Shown here piece after piece: positions 12,092-25,379 of a stretch of DNA of 64,000 bases. The translations under genes were made by a program, and so were the position numbers. The first letter of the stretch is position 1. Each line of letters opens with the position of its first letter. Location: assembly GCF_016086655.4 (NCBI RefSeq), contig NC_052132.2:10542805-10606804 (forward strand). Reading direction: 5' to 3'. The stretch is from Lepeophtheirus salmonis (taxonomy: Eukaryota; Arthropoda; Copepoda; Siphonostomatoida; Caligidae). The notes beneath the pieces were generated by a model. The model had not been told where the DNA came from and ran no database searches. It saw nothing but the letters and a program-made list of their open reading frames with translations.

Positions 12092-12639
12092 AAAAAAAAT
12101 TGTTATTCAGCTTCATTTTGCAATGTTGTTTATTAAAGTCGAATGATTAGTGAAAAAGAAAATCCACTTTGAAAAAAATAGTCGCGCCCTATATGTACAA
12201 AGTGATTTATAATGAACGTTTTAAAGAAATAACTAAATATCTCACAGGGTATAACTTCTCTTCTGTAAGTTTCTAATATATGTTATGCTTGTAAAAAATA
12301 ATATTTATATTATTATATATGCACACGATTCAATAACCTATTTAGACTTTGTTGGAGCATAAGAGGATAAAAAGTGTTTTTCATGCTCTATTTCATACTT
12401 GTAATAACCTTTTTCGTACGAATCTTCGTATGTTGTATGTTTCTAGGTAGTAAGCAGTTTCTTTCAAAGTATGTACATTAATAAGCGCATAGTAATTTCA
12501 CGATTGCACTTCAGAATGAAATAACTTTTTATAATTGAAAAAAAATAATGTAAATTTTGATAGAATGCCAATAAAAATGAGTATAAATGTGTTCCATTCA
12601 ATTTTATTCAATGCACTGATGAAATATTTGAGGAAGTTT

Positions 12640-13085
12640 GTATCTAAAATTAGTCTTATATTAATCCTTCCTTTTTCGATCTAGTCCAGTCTTATAAATG
12701 GTCCTATCAGTCCTTGAAATCGGTCCTGAACACCGTCGGTCTAGAAATGTTCTAGAACTGATTAAAAATAGAAATTCTTCTCTTGAACTCAATGTGTATT
12801 GGTTCGTCCCCCGGTCGTTCCTAGAGAAGGAAATATACTTCATGTTGGTGTATGGACTTCAAAGAAGAAGATTTCTAGGTCAGACGGAGTGAAGATAATA
12901 CTATATTATTTTCTTATATGTAATCCGTGGAACTCCATCTGACCAATTAAAGGAACAATAAAAAATAAAGTTGAGTGACGTCATCAAGGACCGAACTGCA
13001 TCAGTTTTAGGACTGAACTAAACTGGACCAAGACTAAACTAGATGGGACTGCAGTCTTCAATCCTGAATAAGGATCAACACTACA
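12640..13085 (+). repeat. R2 MITE, long copy with an inner hairpin
   Basis: The right end (GGATCAACACTAC) and the block TGACGTCATCAAGGACCGAA match the compact copy. The left arm has ATCTAGTCCAGTC and GGTCCTGAACACC. Between the arms lies a separate short inverted repeat (12878-12890 with 12932-12944). Open frames on both strands here are repeat-derived. Confidence 0.6.
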
Positions 13086-13261
13086 CTCATATAATAAAAA
13101 AAATTGTGTTAACATTTGGAATAAAAGATTCAGCGCGAAATTTAAAAAAAGATATATTTAAGACTAAAAATTTCCGAATGTCACGTGTTAAAAAGAAAAG
13201 AATTGATTACTATTTACTAGTGTTGAAACTCCGTTCAAGATGGATTTTTTTCTCAGTTGGG

Positions 13262-13480
13262 TCTTAAGTGATTGTTCCAGGCCAATTTGGACTGATATTT
13301 CGTCCAGACTGCAATCTCAGACCATAATTGTTGAGCAATTTTTTCTGTCTTAATATATGGACTAATTTTTTACCCTATCCTGATTTATGAGTTGTACAAT
13401 TCTAGGCTGAAGCCAAATTATAAAAATATTAGTATTATTGTCTCTATGCCGTCGTTAAAAGTCTAATATTCAATGATAAT
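13262..13480 (+). repeat. R2-related repeat piece shared with 60940-61130
   Basis: It carries GACTGATATTTCGTCCAGAC and CTGATTTATGAGTTGTACAA. The same blocks occur in the same order at 60940-61130, including an identical TGATTTATGAGTTGTACAA. Confidence 0.55.
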
Positions 13481-13565
13481 ATTTCAAAACCGAGTAACTC
13501 AGACCGTTGAAAAGAATTTCTCAGATCTATTTGATCGAAAAATAGAAAACAATATTATTTATAGT

Positions 13566-13810
13566 GTGCTGTCAGTCCTTATTTATTCGGTCCGGTCCAG
13601 TCTAAGACCGGTCCTATAAGTCCTCCGGATCGATCCTTCGTGCTCTCAGTACTAGAATTGATTTAAAAAATAAAGAAAGTTGATAAACACCCTCAAACCC
13701 CAAACTTAACTAGTTTTAGGACTGATATGCTGGACAAAACTGGACTTGAATGGGACTGAACTGGATGAGACTGAGGTTTTAAGTCCTAAATATAGATCGA
13801 CACAGAACTA
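13566..13810 (+). repeat. R2 MITE, diverged copy
   Basis: The left end is TAGTGTGCTGTCAGTCC and the interior has GTCCGGTCCAGTCTAAGACC and GTTTTAGGACTGATATGC. The right end decays at GATCGACAC. An A-run follows at about 13820-13837. Confidence 0.6.
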
Positions 13811-14149
13811 CCAAATATCAAAAAAAAAAAAAAAAAAGTTCGTAGGGTACAAATGGAAAAATTATTTTATTATGTATTAATTCACTCATAAATATTGGTT
13901 TTCATCATTTAAATTTTCAATTTGGGCCTCCTAAGTGAGTAACAAATCAACAGGGAGCAGTTTCTATTTAACAACCATTACAATTATTTTTAAATTGGAT
14001 TTAATCATAAACTAAACATCCGACTTTAATTAAAACCAACGTCAAATAAAAACTGGATAATAAAAAAATATTTTTATGCAATATTATTCGATTCAATTTT
14101 GGAAACGGGAGTAAGTCTTGAAGACAGTTTAATTTACAAAATTCCAGAA

Positions 14150-14570
14150 TTTCTACCAACAGAAAGAAGTCTATGGGTTTGAGGTCTGTTAAGCTTGGAG
14201 CCCATACACTGGGTCGTACAAAGTTAAAGAAAAATAATCTGATAACCAGGTCAACGTTTTCTATTCAGTGTTGCATGGAATAGAGTCATAATCACATCAA
14301 GACTCTTCCAGTTGCTTCTTGACACTTCAAGCAAAGAACCTGTCCGGGTTTAAGAAGTTTGCAATCCTAACATTGTCTGTCCGACGCGGATCAACAATAA
14401 GGACACTCTGCCTTTTACACGATTGTTGAATAAATTGTGTTTTTTTACTTACGCCAAACACTTCTCGCTAGCCTTCAAAACATCCAACAACGTGCAACCT
14501 ACGCACGCATATGGTATTGTTGCAGGCCCTCAAAGTTTGTAGTTAAACATCGGCCGCATGCTGAAAATCT
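14150..14570 (-). pseudogene. Mariner relic of the same family as 11515-12091
   Basis: Minus-strand frames show DVLKASEKCLA, then GQTMLGLQTS. After a deletion, a C-terminal block in the frame SLTDLKPIDFFLL preserves the spacing of the SPDLNPxDFFLW motif. Stops and frameshifts are frequent. There is no intact catalytic triad. Assignment rests on the shared GGATTGCAAACTTCTTAAAC-like stretch and this motif. Confidence 0.6.
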
Positions 14571-14639
14571 ACATATGGGCCTTCTACACAAAATAAGCCG
14601 AGTTGATATTTCTCAATATTGAATGTTAATTACTTTTGG

Positions 14640-15744
14640 ATTTTTTGACAAACTGTGGTCAATTTTTATATACAAATGATTTTTATGAGCCCTTTGAGTG
14701 TGTCATAAATTTCACTTGAAGTAAGGAAAATTGACAGTAAAATAATTATTAATTGATAGATTTTATTGTCAAGGGGCCATATTCGGCAAATATAAGTCTC
14801 ACTAATTCAAATAAAGGTTCTTAACTATGGCTAAAATTCTTGGTAGCATCCACTCATCTAACAAATTTCCATACAAAATCTTAAGATTGACTAAAATATG
14901 TCTTGAAATATTTGGATGTTATATGAAGTATAAAAATATCTTGGTTTCTTGATATTTGTTTAAAACTGTTGTTATGTTGACGTGCCACATATGTAAAAAT
15001 GTAATATTTTCTATTTAGATCATTAAACTAATACACCATAACATATATATAACATGGCGAATGGATTCCATAAGAATGTTATGTAATTATTAAACCTACA
15101 ACCACCAATAATAATTACTTACTTTTTTAACCAATAAAAACTGCAATGTCATTTTCACCAGCTTACTTATGCATTTGTTGTAATCACTAGAACAACAAAA
15201 TCAGTAAATATCTTTGTCATGATTATTTCTTAATTACTGACAGGTGGATAGAGAGAGAGAGGGGGGGGGGAGTTCCTCTTGAAAACAAAGATAAATATAT
15301 ATGTATCTGTACACAAAGAAGGTAATTTTTTGGAATACACTGCCTGTTACATTTATGGTGCGTCAAAATAAAAACAATATTCAACACTAGCAAAGAAAAG
15401 GAAAAAAGTACCAATATTTGCATTTCAGCCATACTTATATTTCATTGACATATTCAAATAAATTATAGGGATTATAGTCAAATTTGTGAGATCAGTAACA
15501 ATACCCAAGAAATTAAGCTAGAGTTTGGAACCTTTATTTGTTTTAAGAGACTTATATTGGCACCGAAATGTTCCCTTTTAAATACAATTTATCTATTAAA
15601 ATAAATTATTCAACTTTTGAAGCATAAAAAATTGTTTCATTAATTAGACACAAGTAAAATTATAAAATGTTCATTTGTACATAACAGATGTGGTACGTCA
15701 ATATAAGCACACTCTTAAACACAAATCAAGAAATTGAGAAAATT
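14640..15744. other. No gene seen
   Basis: AT-rich intergenic DNA with the GA/G simple repeat. Nothing coding. Confidence 0.6.
15246..15271 (+). repeat. GA then G simple repeat
   Basis: A run of GA dinucleotides is followed by a run of about 10 G, unusual in this AT-rich setting. No feature is attached. Confidence 0.7.
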
Positions 15745-16067
15745 CCGCTGTGGGTTGTATTTTTTTCCACTAAATTTATTATTCAAAATACAAATTTTGG
15801 AAAAAATTATATTTGAAATATATTTATTTAAACTTTTTTCCAAAAATTTAATTTTTTGTAAACAACTGTGGGGGTTAATAATTTTTTTCTAAAAAATTAT
15901 AAATATTGGAATTTTTTTTTAAAAATTTAATATTTAAAACTTTTGATTAACAGTTTTTTTCCTAACTAAATTTGATTTTTTGTGAATAACTGTAGATTTT
16001 GGCAATTTTGCAAAAATTCCAAAAAGCATGCCCCCTTCAAAATATAATCCCTAAGACACCCTTGATA
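15745..16067 (-). repeat. R3 element, partial, reverse sense
   Basis: The right edge reads ATATAATCCCTAAGACACCC, a diverged reverse R3 left end. The core has TTTTTTGTAAACAACTGTGG-like units seen in the other R3 copies. Confidence 0.45.
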
Positions 16068-16294
16068 TTTTCATACTTCATGGACTGCCGATATTTCAAA
16101 GGCATATTTGAGTAAACTACAGACCTTGTTTTTAAATTTGTGGCATGATTAACGATACCCAAAAAATGGTCCCTTTCAAATAAAATATATCAATGATATA
16201 AAATGACTTTACATTTTGATTTTTTCATGTAACTACAAGCAAATAAAATTAAGTTTCATTTGTAACATGCTTGACATATATGGTGATGATAATT

Positions 16295-16375
16295 GTTCAA
16301 GAATACAAATGTAATGCACACTCAATTTTGAGAAAAATCATTCCACCTTACCTTTGTCTTGAAGAGCTATATGTC
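16295..16375 (+). repeat. R5 short dispersed repeat, copy 3
   Basis: The core is GTAATGCACACTCAATTTTG followed by AGAAAAATCATTCCACC. It lies just left of the fold-back MITE at 16400. Confidence 0.55.
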
Positions 16376-16399
16376 TACCTAGGTTTAATTTGATAAAGC

Positions 16400-16801
16400 T
16401 ATGTGATCACTAGAGTTGTCGAGTACATAGTTTGAAAAGAGAAAGATATATTAATTAGAAAAGAAAAAAAACAGTTGTTGTCTCTGTTTTTCTCCTTTTT
16501 TTCATCGTGTCGTCGTTGTACTAACTACTCTTTCTCTCTCTCTGAAGTAAGCATTATTGCCTCTCTTTGTTTTATTTATTTATTTTTTTCAATGCATATT
16601 GAAATTTTATCTTATATGAATATATATACAATTAAAATATTTACAGGCACTAATACCGCTTTAAATGTAGAAGGTTCTCCTCTTTATAAGAATAATTCAT
16701 TTTCTCCCTCCAAAATTATATAACAGGCAGCTGATGGCATACTATTTATTTTTGTATACCATATGTATTGCTTTCTCCTTCTGAACTCTAGTGATCACAT
16801 A
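16400..16801. repeat. Fold-back MITE
   Basis: The ends are a perfect 18-bp inverted repeat, TATGTGATCACTAGAGTT at 16400-16417 and its complement at 16784-16801. The interior is AT-rich with CT-rich runs. An 82-codon plus-strand open frame inside shows no recognisable motif. Confidence 0.7.
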
Positions 16802-18139
16802 TTACTTAATATTTGAATTTGGAAAGAGAGCACAAGATAATCATGCTTAACATAGGACCAATCCATTTTTGGTAGAGGCTTTCAATTATAGGGTCTGTAA
16901 GAATAGTGGTTAATTTATTGATAGTATTTATATATTTTAATATATTTTGTTTTGTATCAAAAAATATCTCAAAAAGGCAATTTTTTAACTGATCACATCA
17001 TAATTTTGGTATGACTTAGCATATACATATATAATTTTACTTTCCAATACGAAAACTAACTTTTTTTTAAAATGAAATAATCAGTTCTTGAGATGCAAAA
17101 TGAATTATGTATTTACAATCTATTTTGAACATTTTGGTCAAACAAAATTTATAATAATTATATCTTATACTCTAGTGGTTCAAATTCATCAAACAAAGTA
17201 TTTATAGAAAGCAAAAGTATTTCAAACAATGTATTATTTCAAGTTTGTGTATATAAGCTCGTTTTTGGGACCATGGCCTTTAATCAATAAGTTTGATTTT
17301 TAATTTGATCTCGTGGATCATATTTTATTTTGATTAAATTGGTTTTATTTATAAGGTTTTAATGTCACCAACAATATATTTGAATAGGAAAATGGTAAAA
17401 AATGTTTGCTTTGGAAAGAAAGTAATATGCAATATATTTACTAAAAATTAGATTTTAAGTTGACCTTTTGCAGGTGACATTTAGAGTTAAAAAATAATTG
17501 AATTTGACTATGTAGTGTGATTTTTCCTGGAATAGAGCCATTTTAAAGTAACTAAGTATTCAATTTACATAATAAGTACATGAGTTTCATTACAATTAGC
17601 CTATAATATGTCTTGAATTTTTTAAGTAAATAAAATATATTTTATAAATCTATTGTTGTAAATCCTAAGCATTTTTAGCGTGCAAGTTTTGCTGTAGTTC
17701 AAAAACTGAGTAGTGTATTTTATTTTCTAAAGATCTTCTCATTAATCTTCATAAAGTGTAACTCTGAGTATTTGTGCTTATGAGTGACGAAACGTTACAA
17801 TGAAAATTTGTTGGGGAGTTATAAGTGGAGATGGGATTTTTATAAGAGGGCGAGGAGAAAGCTGGAGCAAAATATAGGATATTATTAAATTAAAACCTTT
17901 TTCTTATATGATGAAATACAGCAATAAAGTATAATTATAATAATTAATATTTTAACCGGTACATTTTTATTTTATTATGCATTTTAAAAACCATATACAG
18001 CAATGTTAGGTGAGAATGTATAAAAATAGGAGTTAATGTCTCAACGATCTACATATAAAAATAATTAGCAAAAAGGAAAAAGAGTACACGAAACAACTGT
18101 TTTTTACTTTCTAATGATTAAACTTAGATTTTTCTTTAC
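16802..18139. other. No gene seen
   Basis: AT-rich. A weak R1-like trace (GTAACTCTGAGTATTTGTGC) is at about 17760. Nothing else. Confidence 0.55.
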
Positions 18140-18590
18140 ACAGATCCCTTCTTTAGTTTAAGTAGTGATAAAAATCTGTTGTATTTTAGCTCCCCATCTC
18201 TTTTAGAATTGGTAATCTGAAGGAGGAATGTTCTTTTTCTGAGCAATTGTCATTCTTATTTAACTCCTGAGTAGTGAACATCCTTTTCTACTACATTCCA
18301 TTATGTTCAAACCCTGATTGAACGTTCACGTGTGTTTATAAAAGACAGAGAGTAACCTTGAGGATTTGTGTCACAGTTATAATAATAAGTCCTTGTTAGA
18401 GGATCGATATAGGAGAAATTTTGGCCAATGTCCTTGTTTATATCCTTCCCCTTCTTTTCTCTTGCCACATCTGATTTGATGAAACGTTATGACAGCTAAG
18501 CAGATTTACTTCATAACAGTTTTCAAATAGTCAGGGTTAACATTCATTTTTTTTTAACATGCCAAAAATACACATAAATTTCCACACTAG
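18140..18590 (-). repeat. R1 copy, long subtype, reverse sense
   Basis: The order is the reverse R1 pattern: GTAACCTTGAGGATTTGTG, AAGTCCTTGTTAGAGG, GATGAAACGTTATGACAGC, TAACATGCCAAAAATACAC. It shares an extra block (GTGAACATCCTTTTCTACTA) with the copy at 20010-20410, so these two form a subtype. Confidence 0.75.
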
Positions 18591-18594
18591 TTAC

Positions 18595-18845
18595 AACCAT
18601 GTACTTTTACATTTGTAAGTCATGTTGGACTCAGAGTGACAAAAAAAAAGAGCTATTTCTGCCTATATCCTTGCTGGATAGACCGTGGGACTTTTGTTTA
18701 TTTTATTAATCTCATATCTTATCACATTTAATTTAATGAAACGTCGTGACAGTTTCGCTGCTTTCTTCTAAAACATTCTTCAAATGGTTTAATTTACCAG
18801 GTTCATTTTCCGGAGATTTTTTTTTTTTTTTTACATTTGGAAAAG
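18595..18845 (-). repeat. R1 fragment, reverse sense
   Basis: It carries CATGTTGGACTCAGAGT, GGGACTTTTGTTTATT, AATGAAACGTCGTGACAG and ACATTCTTCAAATGG. It directly follows another R1 copy, giving a tandem pair. Confidence 0.65.
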
Positions 18846-19699
18846 GCTTAATATTTACAGCCCTACTTATCATTCCTATATAATCCATAGGAACAAAAGT
18901 TATTTTAAAAAAATCATTATAAATATTTTAGATCAAAATGAAAAAAAAAAGTCATTTGACATGTTTTAATCAATAAATAAATTGTAAAATATTCTATATA
19001 TGACTAAAATCGTTATTTTTCATACTACAAAAATTAATTTAATTAAAAAATCTTTAAACTACCTACTTACAGAAGCAAATTTTCAGTCACTTTTAAAATT
19101 AGTTTTTAGGTTTTCATGAGAAATAAAACAAATTCAATTTTATCAGAAGTGAAAAGTGTTTGCTTTACATATTTATCCCTGAAGCTTGAATATATATATA
19201 TTTTTTTTTCTTTTAGTAGGTAATATATAGTTATAAGATAGAAACTTGTATATCTATATATATATATAATATGATAGTAACCTTCCCAAAAGATTTCATT
19301 TCCTAGAGATAGTGTAGAGAAAAAAAAATATTTTTAAATTAAAAAAAAAACTGGGGAAAAAAAAAGGGGGAAAAAACAAACTAAATCTATCTTTTAAAAT
19401 TGGAAACAGTATTATTTAATTTGTAGCTTACTAGATATTAAAACGTTAAAAAGAATTGTTTTTTAATACGATATTAATTGCAAATAATGAAATACTGCTC
19501 AATAAAAAAGATTTTATATCAGACTATTAAACAGGTTAATTGCAAAATCACATGGATTTTTTTAGGATTTTTGTAGAGTTACAAAGTAACAATTATAGCA
19601 AAATTATAACAAAATAAGGAGTAACAATTCCTTTTTTATTATTTGAAAAGTAGAAAAAATTCAAATCACTTATTGTTTGTTATATTTGCAATATGAAGT

Positions 19700-19990
19700 A
19701 AAAAAGGATCATTATTAATGTTGTTCGGTATGTAAAAAAACCGAAAATTGACATGGTAGTCTAGACAATTTGAATAATGTTTTAGAGTAACGCAGCTTAA
19801 CTGTCCGTACGTTTTAAACAAATAAACATAAAGATACACTCTGTATTTAGTAAGATTTAGGAAGCAATTACTTCGTATTTGATCCTCAATTCTACTCTAA
19901 GTTCCCCCAAGGACTTACTTGTAACTCCCGAACAAAACTTCATTCTTACTCTCCATCTTTCATAAGCACACACATTAGAGATGACTTTAT
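19700..19990 (+). repeat. R1 copy, plus sense
   Basis: Matches include CGGTATGTAAAAAAACCG, GACAATTTGAATAATG, GATCCTCAATTCTACTC and AAGGACTTACTTGTAACTC. A minus-strand open frame of 77 codons here is a chance reading through the repeat. Confidence 0.7.
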
Positions 19991-20009
19991 GTATACTTAG
20001 GCATGTAAA

Positions 20010-20410
20010 TTGTATTGTTGTTGTTTTAGCTGGTCTGCTTTTTTGGTAATTTGAAGAAGGAATAATGTTCTTTTCCGGGACAGTAGTCATTATTATTTAA
20101 CTCAGAAGTAGTGAACTTCCTTTTCTACTACATTCAATTATATTCAAACCCTAATTGCTCATAAAAGAGGGACAGTCACATTGAGGATTTGTTTCAGAGT
20201 TATAATTGGAAGTCCTTGATGTACTTCAAGTAGAATTGAGGATCAACATTGGAGTAATTGTTTGCCAATATCATTGATGATTGTAGCTTATCTAATGATA
20301 CATCATAACAACTAAGTTGTTCCTCTCTAAAACACTCTTCAAATTAACAGTGTGTACATGTTGATTTAAGGTTTCTCTTTTTTAAAGTGCCTAAAATACA
20401 CACATTTTTC
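20010..20410 (-). repeat. R1 copy, long subtype, reverse sense
   Basis: The segment contains GTGAACTTCCTTTTCTACTA, CACATTGAGGATTTGTTTC, GAATTGAGGATCAACATTGG and ACTCTTCAAATTAAC. It is the partner of the 18140-18590 copy. Confidence 0.75.
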
Positions 20411-20559
20411 ATTATAATTACTTTATGAAAGTAAAAACCATTTCTCAAATTACCAACTAGAAATAGCCACTCCCACTTTCTATGACATATTTTATAGACC
20501 ACTGCATATGCAATTTGATCTGCATGTATGCTGAAAAAATAAATCGAAAATACAAATAT

Positions 20560-20885
20560 GTAATACAAAATGTAAATATTCTAACCCTGACAACTTGAAT
20601 AATGTTCGAGTGAAGAGCAGCAAAGCTATCATGACTTTTCATTAACTATCTCTCAAATATACGCAAGTCCCACTCCGTATCAAGTAAGGACATGGGAAGG
20701 AATTACTCCGTTTTTTATCCTCAATTCTACTGCGTGTCCAACAACGCCTTATTCTCCGTCCTTCATGAGCACAAACACTCATTGTTACAATTTATACTAA
20801 TATGTTCTCTCCTTAAGAATGAAAGAATAATGATAACAACTTAAGAAAATAGAAAACACTGGTCAGGTTGCCAACAACAACAAAA
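20560..20885 (+). repeat. R1 copy, plus sense
   Basis: It contains CCTGACAACTTGAATAATG, CCCACTCCGTATCAAG, GGAAGGAATTACTCCG, CATGAGCACAAACACTC and GAAAGAATAATGATAACAAC. It is one of the best full-length copies. Confidence 0.8.
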
Positions 20886-23750
20886 GTTGCACACCAAATA
20901 ATGCTTAGATTTTACTTCCCTAGTCATTACTTACTAAAACCACCCCATGATTTATATATCTCTCTCATAATTAGCTATAAAAACTGACAAACTGTAGATA
21001 CTACTAATTTATTTATGAAATTTTTGAAAATGAGTCTTATACTCGTTAATTAATTATAGAGATATACGAATCAAACAAAACAGAATATATATTTTTATCA
21101 AAAAAAATGCTGCCGAAATTTAACTAAGTCCTCACTTCAACATTCATAAATTGCATAATTTTTATTCAATTAGGTTAACAATTCGTATGTAGATACAATA
21201 AAGCATTTTAATTCCAAAACTGTAAAGTTTATGTATGTAAAACTAATTATAATTTTTCTATTTAAATAATCTCTTCATAAAGTATTTTGCAGTAATTTCC
21301 TAGGCAAAAATTCAAAAATTTATTAAAAATTACTTTTTGTAAATAACACTGTTGTAAAAATCATCTTGGGAATACATGTAAATGGGCTTCAAGATTATCT
21401 TTGGGATAAGCCAATTAATTAATCTTGATCTTTTTATATTAAAGTATCAATAATCTGTACAAAATTGTTTAGCAATTTTTACATTTAAAGTTTTTATTTT
21501 TTGAAATTTTTGAACGTTTTGCCGAGGAAAGAACTGAAGTATTCATTTGACTAAATAGTAAAGAAAAGTTATGTGTCAGTTACAAAATTTGGACATATCA
21601 TCCTTAAGTGTAATCTCTCGACCGAATCTAACCCAAAGGCGACTCCATGAAACAAACTTTGCTAATTACATCATAATTGATAGAGTGAGTGACGTTATCA
21701 AAAGAATACTCCACCGGGCCGTACAAAAGTTTTTTGACAATTTAAAAAAATAAATAACGCAGCGTATATTCCAAAAATTTGATTATTTTTATTTCTGCAA
21801 CGAGCCAGGACTCTTCTCTTTTTTTTGCATTAAATACACAACATTAGTGTCTGTTATCCTGAAGTAAAAACAACAAAGATAAAAAATGCAACCTTTCTTT
21901 CCGTCAGAATGTCTCAAAAAACAGTTTTTACGGCTAAATATGGCTCAAAGTCAACTATCTACCATGTCAAGGAACCCCTTATCAGAAGGAAAAATATTTA
22001 AGGATTTACAGAACAAATTCAATACTTTTGTTTAATTTATGTGAAAAAGATGCGTTCTGTAAAATACGAGGTAAATTACTCAACGAAAAATTATTTGACA
22101 TTACCTACATTTATTTAATTAAAAAGTTAGTTCTTGTATTTTAAACGAAAAATTATAATTTTAGAATCTCAATGCATGGCTAAAATACTTTCTAATACTA
22201 TGAGATACATTAAAGTGCCTTTATCTATGGGAAGAAAATGTATATTTAAAAAATATTTGAAAATTACTCGGGTGAAAAGATAAAGAAATATCATTGGATT
22301 GATGGACGACGTGGATTGTTATGTATATTGAATATATTTCATGATCTATCAATGGAATATTAATCAATTTATGAAATTCTACATACTTGGAAATTTATTG
22401 TTGTCATTTTTTTCATTTTTTACTCACTTGAGTCATGTATCCTTCTTTTTAAATATATACTTTATACACCTACAGTTAGTTTTGTTGCATAATTGCATTA
22501 TTATAAAACACTTTTTCTTTGGTGTTTCTTTTGTTATTAGGACATTGAACGATATCCGTGGTAAGAAGTGAGTTTTTTATATAAAATTGTATCTTTTAAA
22601 TAATTGGTTATGTGAGGAAATTTTGAATAATAAGTGAAATTTAAGACATGTGAAACACAATATATTTAGCCCTTATTTTACTCTTAGGGATTACTAGCAA
22701 CTGTACTTGGCATTGCCGGAGTAATTAGACATCAGCTGATAGACACATTTTGCTTTAATAATATGAAAGATAATTCCAGAATAAATCCTTAGTGTTACTT
22801 TCCATTTTTCATGAGATCATTCACCACAAGTAGTTACTCAATACTTATATCAATTCATGAGTTCTCTCTTTATACACTGAATGATGCATGCTAAACGACT
22901 GCTGTCAGATCTACATTAGGAACATTGTTATATCTCAGATCAAATGTGTTTATTATTTAGTTCAAAGATTAATAGACAATTATAAACTTTGTTTTATTCA
23001 TACATACAAAAATTTACTCATACGGGAAAAGGAAAAATACCGTCTTTATTATAGATATCTAGAGTTCCATGATCAATTCAAAACAGACAGATTATATTCT
23101 TACTCGCGATTATTGAGACTTATGTTAGTAGGGAACTTAATGTAGCATTTTATGTGATCAATCTCTTAGTAAAAAATAATTCTAAGACTTAAAACTTAAA
23201 TATCAAATGTTAAAGGATATGTGGAGTAGAAATAATATATTCATAATTAAAGAAATAGGTTTATACAGAAGTAATAAAAAAAAGGATGTAAAAAATTTAA
23301 AAAGAAATAGGCAAAGGGGGTTTCTTTGTATATACTTTGTACTGCGTATTGCATTAAGTAATACATTGAGATTCTTAAGTCTAGTTTTCAATTAATATTT
23401 ACAGTAGCAAACTTTTTAAATCATACCATCTAACAATTTTACTGATATTGTATTAATCGTAACATCTTTGTAGAGGGTGTTTTAAAATATTAGAAGACTT
23501 TCAAGTATCGGTGTATAAAAAATGTTATATAAAGCCGGAGTAGGTTTTTCTAGTTAGCAATTGGAAAAAGATTCTTTATTTTCAAAGCTGTTATCACTAC
23601 CATTATTATTTACTGAGCAATCGTAAAAGGTTTAAATGGAAAGTTAGGAGTAGAGGTGGAAATTTTTACGGAGATTTTATAAATATTTTTATATATAGAT
23701 GTTTTTATATTTTGTTTCAATTATAAGCATGGAACAGAGAGATCAAAACA
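20886..23750. other. No gene seen
   Basis: Very AT-rich. Open frames at 21571, 22341, 22888 and 23207 give Ile/Asn/Lys/Tyr/Phe-rich noise. At 21713 CACCGGGCCGTACAAAAG resembles the end of the 46313 mariner, but no body follows. A short block at 22710-22745 is echoed near 57615-57650. Confidence 0.5.
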
Positions 23751-23751
23751 A

Positions 23752-23906
23752 CATCCTGATTTAGCTCCGCTAATTATGGATGACCTGAAGGCATCCATAA
23801 TTAAAGCCTAAGACAAAATGGATGAAACCTACATCAGGAAGACTTCGTTCGTCTTAGAATCCATTTGGAGGCTATTGTGGCAGTTAATGGGAATCATATT
23901 GAATAA
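23752..23906 (+). pseudogene. Tc1-like transposase C-terminal fragment
   Basis: The frame reads HPDLAPLIMDDLKASIIKA, stop, DKMDETYIRKT. After a one-base shift it continues FVRLRIHLEAIVAVNGNHIE to a stop at 23904-23906. This is the tail of a Tc1/mariner transposase: the third Asp is in PDLAP, then the conserved W-x-x-M region and the NGxHIE end. Nothing upstream extends it. Confidence 0.65.
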
Positions 23907-24639
23907 AATATAACTTAATTATAGCATGATTTATTAGATAGAATTTCAAGTTTCTATCTCTTAGTGTTCTTGAAATATATGATGAAATATTGTTATACTA
24001 AGATTTGTTTGTATTTTGGATACAGACACTGTTAATTTTTTGTCTCAATTTATAAGTAAAAAACAATTCATAATCGCAGTCAATTTAAAATGATAAAACA
24101 TAATAAAATAATTATTTGATAAAGTTTTGAAATAACAAAATGAATGATATAAAATTTTAAAAGTTTAGTTTTGATGTAACAGTTTTCTTCTTCTCACCCT
24201 ATTGTTTTCTCTCCCCTCGACCAAATTTGTCCATAGAAACTTGTTTAATCATAAGTAAGTTGCGGATAAGTTCTATTTCATCGACAAAACTCTAAAACTA
24301 CTTGATTCTTTAATCAATTATGAAATCCTTTAACATATGTTGGAGTCATAAAACAGTATTTTATTATCTCCATCAGGGTTTGGAGGACTTTTCGAGGAAT
24401 CCGGAGGTTATTCTATCACTATTAATCAGGACAGTAAGAATATCTCAATATTTAGGTTAAAATACATTTAGTCAAAAGACTCATTAAAATATATTATATT
24501 CATCAGTGATGTCGTTACTTAAGCAATATTATGAAGCTTCAATAATTCATGAAGTGTAAATATTTAAAATGTAAATTAATATGTGAATACATAATCTTCA
24601 CTGCTTAGATGCGGACGTGGACTAGCTACTGTCGACACA

Positions 24640-25370
24640 ATACAATCTACCTCCAAAACCAAATATAAACATTTTCAGGTATAGTTTTTCTAGGATCCGC
24701 TATTCTCTGGAATGATATGTCTCAATACTTATGTGAGGGAAGTCAGGCTGACCACATTCATTTTTTTTTTTTTTTTGAATGATCTAAATTTAGGTATTAG
24801 TCCTCTAATCCCGGCTTTAATTGCCTTAGAAGTATTTCCAAATAAAATGATTAACCAAGATTTCAGTATTATTATTGGGCGTAAAGAGTAGGACCCATAA
24901 TCTATAAACAAGGAAAAGATGCGACATACTTGGTCTTAGAGATGGAACCTGCGGATCCAAAAGGGTTCTGATTAATAGATTTGATGATACACATTAAAAA
25001 TGGTTGCAGTACAGACTAGGAACATCCTGTATTTTTAAAAACAAGTCCCGGGCAGATCTTAAAAAGAGAATTTCTCACTTTTACTTTGAAGAATTGGAGA
25101 CCTCATTTCATTTATTCTACGAATGTATAAAAATTACCCTCCTCCTTAGGATGGAGGAGGAAGAAACTTAGACGAAAGACTGAGTCCCTCGGATTTGTTC
25201 ATTGTAACGTCATCCCGGTATAAGGATATGTGATGATTGAGTTGCATCTCTCCAAAGTACAAGGTAGTGAAGCACAGGAACCAAGAACTCGCTACATCGC
25301 TCTGTGATTACGTCACTGAAGCGATTATATTCCTCGGCTCCTTCTCCATCGAAGGGAAATATTAATAAAT
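24640..25370 (+). pseudogene. Non-LTR retrotransposon 3' coding relic
   Basis: A frame at about 24690 reads FLGSAILWNDMSQYL. The best block, from 24998, reads KWLQYRLGTSCIFKN, then RADLKKRISHFYFEELE and TSFHLFYECIKI, without a stop for about 55 codons. This is the WLQYRx...ETxxHLFxxC segment near the C-terminus of CR1/Jockey-like reverse transcriptases. The zinc-binding Cys pair is lost (HFYF) while the later His and Cys remain. No RT core or endonuclease is visible upstream, as expected for a 5'-truncated insertion. The exact clade is not determinable by eye. Confidence 0.6.
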
Positions 25371-25379
25371 AATATGCAA

